A stretch of 64,000 bases of DNA from Methanobrevibacter sp. GTDB taxonomy: Archaea > Methanobacteriota > Methanobacteria > Methanobacteriales > Methanobacteriaceae. A program made the position numbers and the translations under genes. Of this stretch, positions 1 through 10,402 are shown piece after piece. The DNA is taken from positions 73,954 to 137,953 of the forward strand of contig JAGCLR010000230.1 in NCBI GenBank assembly GCA_017646885.1, in the 5' to 3' direction. Below the pieces are notes generated by a model that worked only from the letters and a program-made list of their open reading frames with translations, was not told the origin of the DNA and did no database searches. Within the stretch, counting starts at the first letter, position 1. The number at the start of each line of letters is the position of its first letter.

Positions 1-17
1 TATTTTTTATTTTGCGC

Positions 18-63
18 AAAATAAAAAATTGGGGATAAGAGTAATACACTCTTATCCCCAATT
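18..63 (-). terminator. Terminator after the last tail gene of the window
   Basis: Perfect 14-bp stem (29-42 with 48-61) followed on the minus strand by a run of U (23-28). It ends leftward transcription from the promoter at 664-692. Confidence 0.9.
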
Positions 64-106
64 ACTCCTATATATCTTTAAAAATAGGATGGATTAATAA
101 ATTTAA

Positions 107-631
107 TTAGCCCAATTTAGTCAGAACCTGCTTAATCAAATCCATGTTATCTGGATCTGCTAACTTATTATAAATATTTGTAGCATCTAAATTCATGCTA
201 TCATAATCGTTGGTAATATTATCAAGAATACCCAATACAGAATTACGATAAGTATAAATTGCCTCAATACTATCTTCAACACCAGAAACAATTTCATGAT
301 ATTCCTCTTCAGGAATTGCTCTGAACACTTCACAAGCAAATCCAGAAGAGATCAACATATCATAAAGTTTAGTTGGGTCTTCCTTTTGCTTTTCTGTAAA
401 GTTAATATTAGTATAAGCATACATAATTTCAAGTGTAGTAAATACACTAACCTTTACAGGATTAGAAAAATTATTTTCATCATGAGCTGAATTAATTACA
501 TTACCAATTAACTCTAATTTATCATTGACAGGTAAATACTACTTTACTTCAATAATTTGCCCATTAAATTCAATATCTTTAACATCTTGATTCACTTTTA
601 AACCAAGTTTAGTTAAACTAACTTTTGCCAT
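107..631 (-). CDS. Tail-region protein, candidate tail assembly chaperone (174 aa)
   Basis: Acidic soluble protein starting at ATG 631 behind GGAGG. One in-frame TAG lies near residue 31, inside IEVK-TAG-YLPV, so a standard-code reading would show only residues 70-174. No catalytic motif is visible. Its place after the tail tube and the next tail gene, just before where a tape-measure gene is expected beyond the window, suggests a tail assembly chaperone or similar; that is inference from order. It has its own promoter and a strong terminator, so it can be expressed alone. Confidence 0.75.
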
Positions 632-663
632 TTGACTAACCTCCTTTAACTCTTCTTATTTAT

Positions 664-692
664 ATTATAACATATTTTCTTGGCTTTGTCAA
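664..692 (-). promoter_or_regulatory. Promoter for the gene at 107-631
   Basis: Minus strand: -35 TTGACA (692-687), 17-bp spacer, -10 TATAAT (669-664). The -35 overlaps the stop region of the preceding gene. Confidence 0.85.
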
Positions 693-693
693 A

Positions 694-1710
694 TTAATGC
701 TAAAATCTATATTTTATTTTAGTAACATTTTTATTTTTTGACGACTGTCTAGAATAAAAAGACGCAAAACCACTTTGTGTTAAAATTTCATCCTAAATAA
801 TTTGTTTAGTGCTTTTTACAATAATTTTCTTTGCTGAAGGATTATTATAAAATAAGAAACGAGAATAATTCTACATAACTATTTCTCCAGCATCATTAAT
901 TGCTGATTGACCGTAACCAGTCAAAGCATAAATCTAAAAAATATGTTCTAAATGTGACATTACATTTTCATCAGGGAGCATTGTTTTTTTTATAAAATAA
1001 TTTTCATATAACTAAGAGGCAACACTTTTAGAAACTCTTTTTAACTATGGAATAACTGCTAAATAAGCTTTTCTTCTATTTACATTTTCCAATTTAACTT
1101 CAAAATTATTATAGTTCTTTACAGATGCCGTTAAACCAATTAATTTAGAAGCCTATTCACTCCAAGCTCCTTCAAATGACAATGAAGATGTATCTATATC
1201 GGTTTTTCCTTTTCTTAAAGCGAAGCGCATATGTGAATTATCAGAAACTAATTTCTATTGAGATTTTTCAACTAATTCAACCATTTTTTCTGGAATAGTG
1301 ACTGTGGCTAAATCATCAGCTTTTATAATTGATTTAGGGTCTTTTAGTTTTTTAACCATTTCAGCTGCCGCAATTTCCTCTAAATCATTAATATTTGCTA
1401 ATAGAATTTCTTCTAATAAAGTCGCAAAAGCTTCTTCTCCTCGTTCACCAATCTTTTCTTTCTTAGTATCTGTAAATAATTCTATTAAATCAGAATTCGT
1501 TTTTAATTTGTCTAATAAATCTTTACGCAAAACATTTGTAAGAATTTCAAAAGCATTATTATCAAAATCACTGTCTTGCTAATATACTACATAATTAAAA
1601 AAAAGCTCTAATTCTTTTGCCAACTAAACATCTTCTTTTACTGCAAATTGAGTCTATAATTTTTTATGAATATTATCTAACTATTTACTTAAATCAATAT
1701 ATCGAGCCAT
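694..1710 (-). CDS. Tail-region protein of unknown function with 12 recoded TAG codons (338 aa)
   Basis: Runs in one frame from ATG 1710 (AAAGGAG upstream) to TAA 694-696 if TAG is sense. The twelve in-frame TAGs make it the most TAG-rich gene here; the only long TAG-free stretch is residues 61-151. AT-rich codons, charged helical protein, no recognised domain, no signal peptide or membrane segment. It follows the tail tube gene and its terminator, so a minor tail or tail assembly role is likely but unproven. Confidence 0.8.
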
Positions 1711-1742
1711 AATTTATTACATCTCCTTTCTCTCCTTAAAAA

Positions 1743-1779
1743 CAAAAATAAGGGGAGAGATATTTCTATCTCTCCCCTT
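1743..1779 (-). terminator. Terminator after the tail tube gene
   Basis: 13-bp perfect stem (1750-1762 with 1767-1779), 4-nt loop, then a U-rich tract on the minus strand. Confidence 0.9.
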
Positions 1780-1798
1780 TAAATTTTATAAGTTTTTA

Positions 1799-2734
1799 TT
1801 ATTCAGATACAGGACGATAAACGATACCGTCTTCGTCAACCAAGTCCTGAGAAGCAGTAACAATACGCTTCAATTCAGTGGTCTCAGAACCAGCGGTAAT
1901 AATCTGGATTGCTGCGAGAACCTTCTTGGTCTTATCAAAACGAGTGTAATCTGGGAAAGCATCCATAGTAAAGGTGAAGGTAGAAGGATCACCAGAGGAT
2001 GCCATGGTAAAGTTGAAGTTGGACTGAATCTTGCAGTTAGGAATGATGAACTCTGCAGGCATGTCAACACCGTTAGTGTCACGGAAGAGAGTGGAAGCCT
2101 CAAGATAGTAGTTACCACCGAACTTATCGGGAGTAATCTCAATCTGCTGAGCGCCAGAAGTTCTCTTTACATAATAGTCAACGAGAACAACACAACCCTC
2201 ATGGAACTTCTGCAAATCGTCAGTATTCTTTAAAGTAATCTTCTTGCCTTCAACTGTCTCAGGAATATAAGGCTCAGTAACAACTTCGCCATTCTCCATA
2301 AGCATTACATAAATAAAATCTTCGCCGTTAGCATCATAAGGAACCTCTTTAAGAGTAATCTCAACCTTAGTGATACCAGCTTCTTCGCTGCCAGTTACAA
2401 CAACTTCATCAGTTTGCTCAGTTGTATGAACCATAATTGGCTTTTCAACAGCATCGATAAGACCAGCACCAGAAAGAATCATGAAGCCGGCTGGAGAGAT
2501 AAGTGCATCTTCCATAGTGAAAGTAACGGTTCTCTCACCTTCCCAAGCGACTAAACGAGAGTTACCACGACCACCCTGTGCATAAACAGTGGTAGCAGCG
2601 CCTTCCATGCTAGAAGTCTTCAAAGTATCAAAATAAATAACTGGCTCATTTTTATAGAAAATCTTGTTGCCGATTTTTTGAGCAGCCTTTGCCTTTAAAA
2701 CGACATCACAAATTTCACGAACACCAAATTTCAT
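1799..2734 (-). CDS. Tail tube / major tail protein (311 aa)
   Basis: Beta-rich protein beginning MKFGVREICDVV, with a long mixed-strand middle and an ordered C-terminus; size and position between head-connector genes and minor tail genes fit a tail tube protein. Codons are strongly biased to C-ending and G-ending forms typical of very abundant proteins, and there is no in-frame TAG, unlike its neighbours. Start ATG 2734 follows AGGAGG. A terminator directly downstream separates it from the next genes. The family is recognised from general features only; an equally abundant non-tail virion protein is the alternative. Confidence 0.7.
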   Translation of the reverse strand: MKFGVREICDVVLKAKAAQKIGNKIFYKNEPVIYFDTLKTSSMEGAATTVYAQGGRGNSRLVAWEGERTVTFTMEDALISPAGFMILSGAGLIDAVEKPIMVHTTEQTDEVVVTGSEEAGITKVEITLKEVPYDANGEDFIYVMLMENGEVVTEPYIPETVEGKKITLKNTDDLQKFHEGCVVLVDYYVKRTSGAQQIEITPDKFGGNYYLEASTLFRDTNGVDMPAEFIIPNCKIQSNFNFTMASSGDPSTFTFTMDAFPDYTRFDKTKKVLAAIQIITAGSETTELKRIVTASQDLVDEDGIVYRPVSE

Positions 2735-2753
2735 CGTGTCATTTCCTCCTTAA

Positions 2754-3479
2754 TTAATGAATATTTTTCATCCAATTGTCAGGTTTAGAATCTGGTTTAG
2801 CACCAGCTAAACGAGATCGAATATCAATATCCCAGTTAATATACAATGTATATCTTTCAACTAAATCAAATAACTAATACACCGTTAAATCCATACAATC
2901 TTGCAATGACATTGAATGGAGTCCAACAGTTAGCGTAGAAATATATTGAGAAAATATGCTTGACTACGTTTCACCGCGTTCTTCAGCAACACGCTATCTA
3001 CCTCGCATCAATTTCTCAGCAATTTCTCTTGCTTTAGCATCAACTGGATTGAAAGTTTGTTGGTCCATTGGACCTGATTTTGAACAAAAAACAAGTTTTA
3101 TTATTTCCTACAAATATTCAAAATTACTCTCATCAACCAAGATTTGCCCACCTTCCAAAGTAAACACTATGGCGCGTGGAGTAAACATTATTTTATATTT
3201 CGGAAAAATTAAGGAAAGTAAGGTCTAAACCGCTTGCTTTTTTTCCCATCCTTGTTTTTCTTTCATTATCATCATAAATATTTGAAAATTATTACTATTA
3301 CGTAGAAGAGTTTCGTCCTAAGAAATCATATTTTTATTAACGCTTAAAGTTTGAACAGCTTGAAAAAATTCTTTTTCTCCCATTAAAGCTATTTCTTTTA
3401 TAGTTGGCTAATGTAAAATTAACTAACATTCAATAACGGGAATATCTGTTCCACACATTAATGCCAATCTTAAATCCAT
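2754..3479 (-). CDS. Tail-region protein, 241 aa, eight recoded TAG codons
   Basis: Continuous frame from ATG 3479 to TAA 2754-2756 only if TAG is translated: eight in-frame TAGs spread over the gene, so no standard-code reading frame exceeds about 70 codons. Mostly alpha-helical, hydrophilic, no known motif. ATG overlaps the stop of the preceding gene (TAATG), indicating translational coupling. It sits immediately upstream of the tail tube gene. Role unknown, probably connector or tail assembly. Confidence 0.8.
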
Positions 3480-4072
3480 TATTCATCCTCGGCATTAAAA
3501 ATAGCATTAAAATTATTTTCAAAACTCTCCTAATAATTTGGGTTTGCCATTGGAGATTTATCTTCTTCTCCATGAATAGCTGAATACATTAAACACAGTC
3601 CAGCATATTCATCTGTTAAAATCATTTGACTAGCTCCTAAAAATTGTAAAGTACCAATACCACTCAAATGATTATTATTTAACATTGAATCTATTTCCGC
3701 CGCAATACGATAAGGTCTTAATAAACCATCATTAAGAGACCATTGGTCAAAATGACAAATAATATCAAATTCAATAACATTGTCTCTAAATTCTGGATTT
3801 GTCGCATTCGGAGTAAAATTATCAAAACTAATAATAATATAGTTTAATACGTCATTATCGATATAAAGTTTTGGAACCAATTTAATATTTTTACCGTATA
3901 AACTATTTTCTTCTGCTTGAGTAAGTTTAGGCTTAGATAAGCAATCTTTAGAAGTGTAATATAATAACTTTTTTAAAGATTCATTTTTTGTCATATATTT
4001 AATAATAATATTTAAATCTTTTTCAATAGACAAAAAACTAGATTTTGGATATTTGTAACTTTCAATCTTCAT
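3479..4072 (-). CDS. Candidate tail completion/terminator protein (197 aa)
   Basis: One in-frame TAG at residue 181 (PNY-TAG-ESFE) extends the protein by 17 residues to TAA 3479-3481. The region around residues 75-150 (beta strands with DIICHFDQW and a following RIAAEIDSML helix) resembles the small alpha/beta fold of tail terminators, and the position between connectors and tail tube agrees. Assignment is by context and secondary structure impression. Start ATG 4072 follows AAGGAGG. Confidence 0.7.
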
Positions 4073-4083
4073 AATAGTCCTCC

Positions 4084-5193
4084 TTAAAATAAAGATTCAA
4101 CAACTATAGTTTTGAAATCATAAGGACCATAAGATAAATTGAACTATCCGCTGTAAGAAGATTCCCATGTAATTTCAATAGTATAATCATCAATTTTATT
4201 AAATTTAACAGGTAAATCTTTTTTATCTACGCCCCAAGTATATACCTCGTCGGCAACAGGCTTGTAAGTGTAAATATATTTTTGATGCGGTCTAATAAAA
4301 CCGTCTCCAGAAATTCTGACCTTATCATTCTTTCTTTCAGCAGAGAATTGCTGCTAAGTAATTTCAGATTTAACAAGGCCTAATTCTAAATTATCTTCAT
4401 CTTTATTAGCATAATATTCAACTGCATTAATTTCAATAATTCCAGCCATACTAATAGAATCAACAGCTTCAACTCTCCAACAAATTAAATCAGCTGTATC
4501 TAATGAAGTAATATAAAATTTAGCATATCTTTTAAAGTATTTAACTGTATCTTCATTTTTAGGCATTAATATATTTAAAGAATGGTTTGGAGTATCTACA
4601 CTAATACCATGTTTTTGAATAAAATTAATTTTTGTTTCTACTGGACCGCGAATTGCCGCATAAGTGTTTTTAATTTCGCCATCTTCATCCATCCAAGAGA
4701 TACTAAAAGAACACTTTCTAATATCCCCTCTAAAATATGCCAGTTCAGTTAAATCTTGTAAATAAATTAACCAATGAGTATTTGTATTAACCCATTCAAA
4801 AACGTCTCCTGGTTTATATCCAGACTCAAATCCGATTGAAATAATTTTATCATCATAATCTTGTTTTAATTTATTTGGATTAATTAAAGCTCTTTGAACA
4901 GGCTCTTCTCCGCCAATTAAATTCAAACTATCTTGATAATGTTTTTTTACTAAAGCTCCTTGATAAGAATAATACAAAGCCCTCTAAAAAGATTTGTATT
5001 TATCTCTTATCATACGATCTTGTTGTGGCTCGCCACCGCGATATTCTAGGCGCTAAGCCATATTATTAACTCCATCTCTAAAAAAAGCATGACGGTCATT
5101 ATTTTTAACAATTCTTCTTTTATAAGCTTCAAAAACATTAGAGTCATACTTTTTATTGCTAGCTATAACACTAAAAGATTCACTATTATTCAT
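4084..5193 (-). CDS. Virion structural protein, neck/baseplate region (369 aa)
   Basis: Runs from ATG 5193 to TAA 4084-4086 through four in-frame TAGs (near residues 48, 71, 280 and 351). The C-terminal 90 residues look like a small beta-sandwich (repeated short beta strands, VYTWGVDKKDLPVKF). The start overlaps the stop of the upstream small gene by 8 bp. No enzyme motif. A structural role is inferred from its place between head-completion and tail genes. Confidence 0.75.
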
Positions 5194-5485
5194 TTTTTAA
5201 CTCCTATAAAAGATTAATAGCGTCAAATACTGTCTTTCTATAGATATTAAAATTAATATCAACAACTTTTAACCCTTCTAATTTTGAAAGCAACTAAAGA
5301 AAAAGCGGTTTAAATGAAAATATTTCATTCAAACCGGCAATTTCTATAATTACACTATCCAACTATTTTTCCCAATTTTCATTATGTTCTTTCATTGGAA
5401 TTAATTTCCACATTTGATTAATTAAACGAATTAACTGTTTATTTAAAACTTCATCGTTAATATCAAATCCATATTTAGTTGTCAT
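5186..5485 (-). CDS. Small connector-region protein (99 aa, three TAG codons)
   Basis: ATG 5485 overlaps the end of the upstream gene; TAA at 5186-5188 overlaps the next start. Three in-frame TAGs in 99 codons hide it from standard-code gene finding. Leucine and isoleucine-rich helical protein, no known domain. Overlaps on both sides support translation as part of the head-to-tail operon. Confidence 0.75.
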
Positions 5486-6089
5486 ATACATAAGGTTCAT
5501 TATTGAGAGCAGAATTTTCTCTTAATACAGACCAATTAGATCTATACTCTCCGCTATCAATAATTTTTCTCCTTTTATATAATCTTTGCATATGTAAAGA
5601 CTGTCTACGACATTCTGTCTATAACGCAAGCAATTTACTTAAATGATTTGCCTGAGAAGTAAATTTAAAATCAGGACCACTATATTTCATTCTCGTATTT
5701 TCAATAGAAGTAACTTGACGTTGAAGCCAAGCTTCCATCATAAGAATAGCAATAATATTTTCTTCTTCAGCTGTTAGTTCACAACCAAAAGTAGAGCAGT
5801 CTATAAGCACTTTTGGTGGAGCATCTGGATTAACGATTTCATCATTAAAATCATTCCAAATAACACCAATTAAAAAGTCTTCTGGTTTTAATTCATTCTC
5901 ATCAATAATTTTCATATTGACTGTATAATCATATAAATTTTTTCGTGGAAATTCAAAACCGGGAAGTGAATTAATTAAAAGTCGTTGAATATCTTTCAAA
6001 GTGTCCTCTGGAGTTAATTCAACATACATATCATCAGTAATTTTACCAAGAAAGCGATTATATATTGTTGCAAATTTAGTACCTTCCAA
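5475..6089 (-). CDS. Candidate head-tail adaptor (204 aa)
   Basis: TTG start at 6089 with GGAGG 8 bp upstream. One TAG at residue 157 (LLAL-TAG-TECRRQ) links the body to a basic C-terminal tail of 47 residues rich in Arg/Lys, ending at TAA 5475-5477. Size, helical content and position after the capsid genes suit a head-completion or adaptor protein; no specific family is recognised. Confidence 0.7.
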
Positions 6090-6117
6090 ATTGGCAACCT
6101 CCTTTCTTGAAATTTAA

Positions 6118-6702
6118 TTACTTGGCAGTAGTTTCTTCTTTCTTCTCAGTAGTAACTACATTATATTTAGGAGCGGTTCTACGTCCAGCGGGAACCTCTT
6201 CCTTCTTAACTCTACGCTCTCCAGAAGTCTTGAGAATAGTATCTTGGCCGTCATCTTCCTTTTCTTCCATTGTATGCTTTAATGCTGCAGCAGCATCAAA
6301 ACCAGTCTTAGCTTTAAGAGCATTGACCTTCTGGAAATCTGTCATAGGCAAAGTAACGCTTAACTTCTTGATTAAATCAATAACACCTGGAGGTGCGAAA
6401 TCAAGACAATCTAAAAACTCGTCGATGGAACCATTCATCATTAACTTAGCAATATCCTGCTCGCTCATATGATATTCAGGTTGTGGATTTAAACCAACTT
6501 TAGCAATAGCTTCTTGCTCCATAATCTGAAGGAAGTTGGATAAAATAGCCATTCCACCGGGACGATAAGTGAGCTTTTCAAGCTCTTCAGCGCTGATTTC
6601 TTTAATCTCACCTGGAGCAAAACTTCTACGAATTCCCATATCTGGAATCTTATAACAAGCAACACCAGCGCTTCTATTCTTAACTTTATACATTGTACTC
6701 AT
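6118..6702 (-). CDS. Hypothetical virion-associated protein (194 aa)
   Basis: Starts MSTMYKVKNRSAG; N-terminal 60 residues look like a small beta domain, followed by a helical segment and a charged Lys/Glu-rich, probably disordered C-terminus (from about residue 150). C-ending codons and absence of TAG suggest high expression like the capsid gene upstream. It follows the capsid terminator, so it may depend on readthrough. Confidence 0.7.
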   Translation of the reverse strand: MSTMYKVKNRSAGVACYKIPDMGIRRSFAPGEIKEISAEELEKLTYRPGGMAILSNFLQIMEQEAIAKVGLNPQPEYHMSEQDIAKLMMNGSIDEFLDCLDFAPPGVIDLIKKLSVTLPMTDFQKVNALKAKTGFDAAAALKHTMEEKEDDGQDTILKTSGERRVKKEEVPAGRRTAPKYNVVTTEKKEETTAK

Positions 6703-6730
6703 TTCTTTATATCTCCTTTTTCACAAATAA

Positions 6731-6765
6731 GAAAAAGGGGAGTAGGGGAATACCCCTGCTCCCCT
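6731..6765 (-). terminator. Terminator after the major capsid gene
   Basis: Stem 6736-6748 with 6753-6765 (one mismatch), loop of 4, followed on the minus strand by UUUUUC. Confidence 0.85.
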
Positions 6766-6791
6766 CTAATTATATAAATTATTCGGTTAAA

Positions 6792-7895
6792 TTAATTCTT
6801 GCCGTAGGCCTGAACTTCATAAATGTAAGCGGAAGAATCCCACTTAGAACCAACCAAGTCATACTGGCCAGCCAAGCTCAAGTCAACGAAAGCGCAGATG
6901 TTGTTAGCCAACAAAGCAGTAACGCCAACCTTCTCATAAACCTGAATCTCACGGCTACGGTCCTTGTTAACATACTCGTCAACAATAGCGCCACCCTCGA
7001 AAGCGATCTTAACAGGCTTGCTGTCAGCGCCGGATGGAATGATATAGCAGTAACCAGGATCGATTACCTTACGAGTATTGGACTCGTCCTCAAGACCCTG
7101 AGGAAGAATGATAACCTTGCGACCCTTGTAGGTAGCGAGGTGACCAGTGTTCCAAAGCTCTTGCTTCATGGACTCGGTGTATCTCCAACCCTCATTAGGA
7201 ACCATCTTAACTGCGAACTCATAGGTGCAGTAGATAGAAGGCTCACCATAAGCGGAAGCGATAACGAGAAGACGATCAAACTCTTCCTCGTCAAAGTCAT
7301 CAGCAACAACAATGTTAGCAGGAGGCAACTGGTTAACAGCAGCCTTCAAAGCATGGCCAACTTCCTTAAAGATAAGCTCGTCCATACCTTCCATGACAAT
7401 AGCGGTAACTTCAGCGAAGTCAACACGACCATCAAGGAACTCTTCGAAGCCGATCTGAGCAGCTCCGCCGATGGCAGAGGTGCGGACTTCGAAGCTCTCA
7501 GCCTCGTTGTAACCAAGCTTAAATACTTCATAAATACCAGCAAGGCCAACACGAGTGATGAACTGCTTAGCACGGCTACGGCTATCTCTCTTACGACGGA
7601 AGATAGGCTTGTCGCCCTGCTTGAAGGTCTTAGTCTCGGCAAACTGCATGTAAGCCTGCTCAACCTTCTTAGGAAGGATTTCATTGATAGTCTCTTCAAT
7701 CAAAGAGAAAATCAAATTCTTGTTCTCACGATATAAAGAATAAGTACCAGCGTACTCGTTAAGCTCCTTACGGAGAGTCTCATTCAACTGGTCATAGCTG
7801 AAGGACTGATCACCATAACTATAAGAAACGGGAGCAGTAGGATCAGCCTTAGCAACTTGCTTCATTAAAGCAACTAAATTAGCTCTATCTAACAT
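6792..7895 (-). CDS. Major capsid protein, HK97-like fold (367 aa)
   Basis: Forms the head shell. Recognisable HK97-type pattern: N-terminal helical arm (residues 1-90), basic loop with RRKRDSRSRA near 100-110, spine helix, A-domain with AFEGGAIVDEYVNKDRS near 310-330 and a C-terminal Tyr/Gln tail. Very strong codon bias toward abundant-protein codons, no TAG. It lies downstream of portal and protease candidates and is followed by a terminator, the classic order. Start ATG 7895 with AAAGGAG. Confidence 0.85.
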   Translation of the reverse strand: MLDRANLVALMKQVAKADPTAPVSYSYGDQSFSYDQLNETLRKELNEYAGTYSLYRENKNLIFSLIEETINEILPKKVEQAYMQFAETKTFKQGDKPIFRRKRDSRSRAKQFITRVGLAGIYEVFKLGYNEAESFEVRTSAIGGAAQIGFEEFLDGRVDFAEVTAIVMEGMDELIFKEVGHALKAAVNQLPPANIVVADDFDEEEFDRLLVIASAYGEPSIYCTYEFAVKMVPNEGWRYTESMKQELWNTGHLATYKGRKVIILPQGLEDESNTRKVIDPGYCYIIPSGADSKPVKIAFEGGAIVDEYVNKDRSREIQVYEKVGVTALLANNICAFVDLSLAGQYDLVGSKWDSSAYIYEVQAYGKN

Positions 7896-7912
7896 TATAC
7901 TTCTCTCCTTTC

Positions 7913-8752
7913 TTAAGCGATACGCATTAACTTAACGCCCTTCTGATGATCGGGCATGGTATAAACTTTAACAACCTGCCACTTCATGTCGCCCTCAGCA
8001 ACCTCAAGGATGCCCTTAGCGCCAGGAGTGAGCACATCGCCAACCTTCAAAGTCTCACGGTCAGCATTAATCATATTGGTAGTGAAAATATCACCAACAT
8101 TGGTCTTGTAAACACGAGGAACCATAGCGGTGCCAGCAGGCATCATCTTTTCCTTGTAATCCTTAATCTTCATGAAGAGTCTCTTAGAAACTTCGTCAAG
8201 ACCAGGAGCATTAACATCAGTCATTTCCTCATAGTAATCATAAACCTTAGAAGCAACAGAATAGTCAGGAGCAGGATGCTCAGCATCAGCCTGAATCCAC
8301 TTCTTGTTTACCTCATCATAAACCAACTCGCCAGCAAGAGTCTCAAATTCGCCAGTGGCAGCATTGAAACGCTCACGCTTGCCCTGCAAGAAGCGAGTAG
8401 GACCATACATTTCCTGAGCAACAGTACCATCCATTGGGCTGTAAACACGAGCCTGATAGTTACCCTTAATCATTGCGAACTCGCAATCTCTCTGGAAATC
8501 TCTGTAAAGCTTAGTCTCGTTGTAAACCAACATCCACTCGCCAGCGCCAGTGAAGTTGACAACTTCGTTCATATAGTCGTACTTAACAAACTGACCCTGC
8601 TCGAGGATCTCAATATCAGCAGCAGCAGGCAACTGAGCATAAATCTGACCAGTGTACTGAGCAGACAAATGATTAGGCTCGACCTGACCAAATCCAACTT
8701 CAGGATAGGTAGCCTGAGACTGAATACGACTCTTTAAAAAATCTGTAATCAT
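7913..8752 (-). CDS. Abundant head protein, candidate capsid decoration protein (279 aa)
   Basis: Directly upstream of the capsid gene (17-bp gap), same highly biased codons and no TAG, so expected in high copy number in the virion. Sequence is beta-rich with KVGDVLTPGAKG near the C-terminus. Decoration or cement protein is the most likely role; a second shell protein is possible. No family is recognised with certainty. Confidence 0.6.
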   Translation of the reverse strand: MITDFLKSRIQSQATYPEVGFGQVEPNHLSAQYTGQIYAQLPAAADIEILEQGQFVKYDYMNEVVNFTGAGEWMLVYNETKLYRDFQRDCEFAMIKGNYQARVYSPMDGTVAQEMYGPTRFLQGKRERFNAATGEFETLAGELVYDEVNKKWIQADAEHPAPDYSVASKVYDYYEEMTDVNAPGLDEVSKRLFMKIKDYKEKMMPAGTAMVPRVYKTNVGDIFTTNMINADRETLKVGDVLTPGAKGILEVAEGDMKWQVVKVYTMPDHQKGVKLMRIA

Positions 8753-8784
8753 CTTAGATTGTCCTCCTTAATAGTATTTTTTAA

Positions 8785-10392
8785 TTACATGGACTTAGCA
8801 GTCTCGCGAAGAGACTTAACCCATGCTGGAACATTAGCGTCGTCATCATTATCATTTAAATTATAGACAGTAGGTGCGCCATTGTTCTTATTATTTTCGT
8901 CAAGGTCGAAACTTACCTTGTTGCGAACACAAATAATAGAAAGCTTAGCTTCAATATCGTCAATAGAATAAGTATCAATATTAGCGATAACATCAGCCTT
9001 ATCATCATCGGAAAGCATATAGAACTGGTCAATCATGTTCTGCTTATCCTTCTTTTCAGCTGCGAGCTTGAACTCCTTAAGAGGTTCAATCTCAGCCTTT
9101 AAATTCTCATGCTCAGTTTCAAGAGCACTAAACTTTGCCTCAAGCTCTTCATACTGAGCCTTCAATTCGGCATACTCAACGACTTCTTCAAGATTATACT
9201 TCTTCTTGTCGCATTCACATTCGTCCTTAGGCTTGCCACACTTAGAGCACTTCTCTTCTTTTTCACACTCGCACTCATCCTTTGGCTTACCACAGTCAGG
9301 ACACTTTTTATCGTCGTCTGAATCATCTTCAGATTTCTTATCGGTAGTTTTACCTTCTTTGTCCTCTTCTTCTTCCTTTTTCTTCTTAGCATACTCAGTC
9401 TCAAACTCTTCAACAGCGTCAAGAGCAAACTGAGGCTCTTCGGCAGGAGTATAGGACTTAGTAACTTCAATTAAGGTGTCAGAAGGAACAAAACCAGCAT
9501 CTTCAGTAAGAGCAAAATTTAAGCGATAATATTTCATATCGGAACGGCTCTGAAGAACAGCAAACTTCTGTCCATTATCTTCGAAGATACCTTCAATACG
9601 ATAAACGGAACAGTAGCAATTCTGAACATCAGGATAAGCCTTTTCAATATGACTGTAGAGAGCGCTCCACAAAGTATCGCCAATTTCAACTGCATATCTT
9701 GTAAACACTTCTTTGGCTCCTCCTTCTTTTAAATATTCTTTAAGTTCATTCATCATAGAGAACAGCTGATTCTTAAAGCTGTCATCAAAAGAGAACTCAA
9801 GCTTTGTAATTTGGGAGCCTTCAAAGCAAGGTTCGCAGTCATCTCCTAAAATACAAAGTTTTGAGACTATTGCCTCATTAATAATAAAAAACTATGGTTT
9901 TCCATTATCATCTTTTGTCCATGTCGCATCTAAATAATTTTCAGAAAGTTCCATAGACTGATTATTTCCCTTGTCAATAATTCTTTGACTTTCGGGATAT
10001 TGTCCTGTCCAAATATAACCCTCTGTCATTAGATACTCGCGTTCATTTACGTCATCGTCTAAAAATTTCTAAAACCAAACCTTAGCATTCATATCAACGA
10101 AGCCATAAGGTCTTGTTGTGTCTTTAATTTTAAATTCACCATTAGAAATATCAATTACACGGTTATGCTCTTCAAAGTCTTCTTTGGCTTCATTATAATA
10201 TCCAACAATTGGACTGCCGGGCAAACTATTTGCCATTTGAGTAGCTACTTCTTTGGTAATAATACTTCTGTTGCGATTAGGGTCTTCACCAACATAACAG
10301 ACCTTAATCTGACACTTAGAAATTAAAGGGTTGACAGGAGTTACATTAATAAACTCACAAGGTGTATTTAATTTAATACTTGTATGTCTCAT
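8785..10392 (-). CDS. Candidate capsid protease/scaffold fusion (535 aa)
   Basis: Read through two TAGs (after MNAKVWF near residue 108 and in NGKP-TAG-FFII near residue 166) to TAA at 8785. The N-terminal ~230 residues are globular; residues 330-460 hold a highly acidic stretch, a tandem Cys motif (CPDCGKPKDECECEK and CSKCGKPKDECECDKK), and a coiled coil; the C-terminus is disordered. Globular protease followed by acidic coiled-coil scaffold between portal and capsid is the usual arrangement. The tandem Cys repeats are unusual for a scaffold and may bind metal. Catalytic residues cannot be named with confidence. Confidence 0.6.
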
Positions 10393-10402
10393 AATATCCT
10401 CC

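Noticed and set aside
7946..8737. Long plus-strand frames opposite capsid and head genes
   Set aside because: Shadows of strongly biased minus-strand genes; no ribosome sites.
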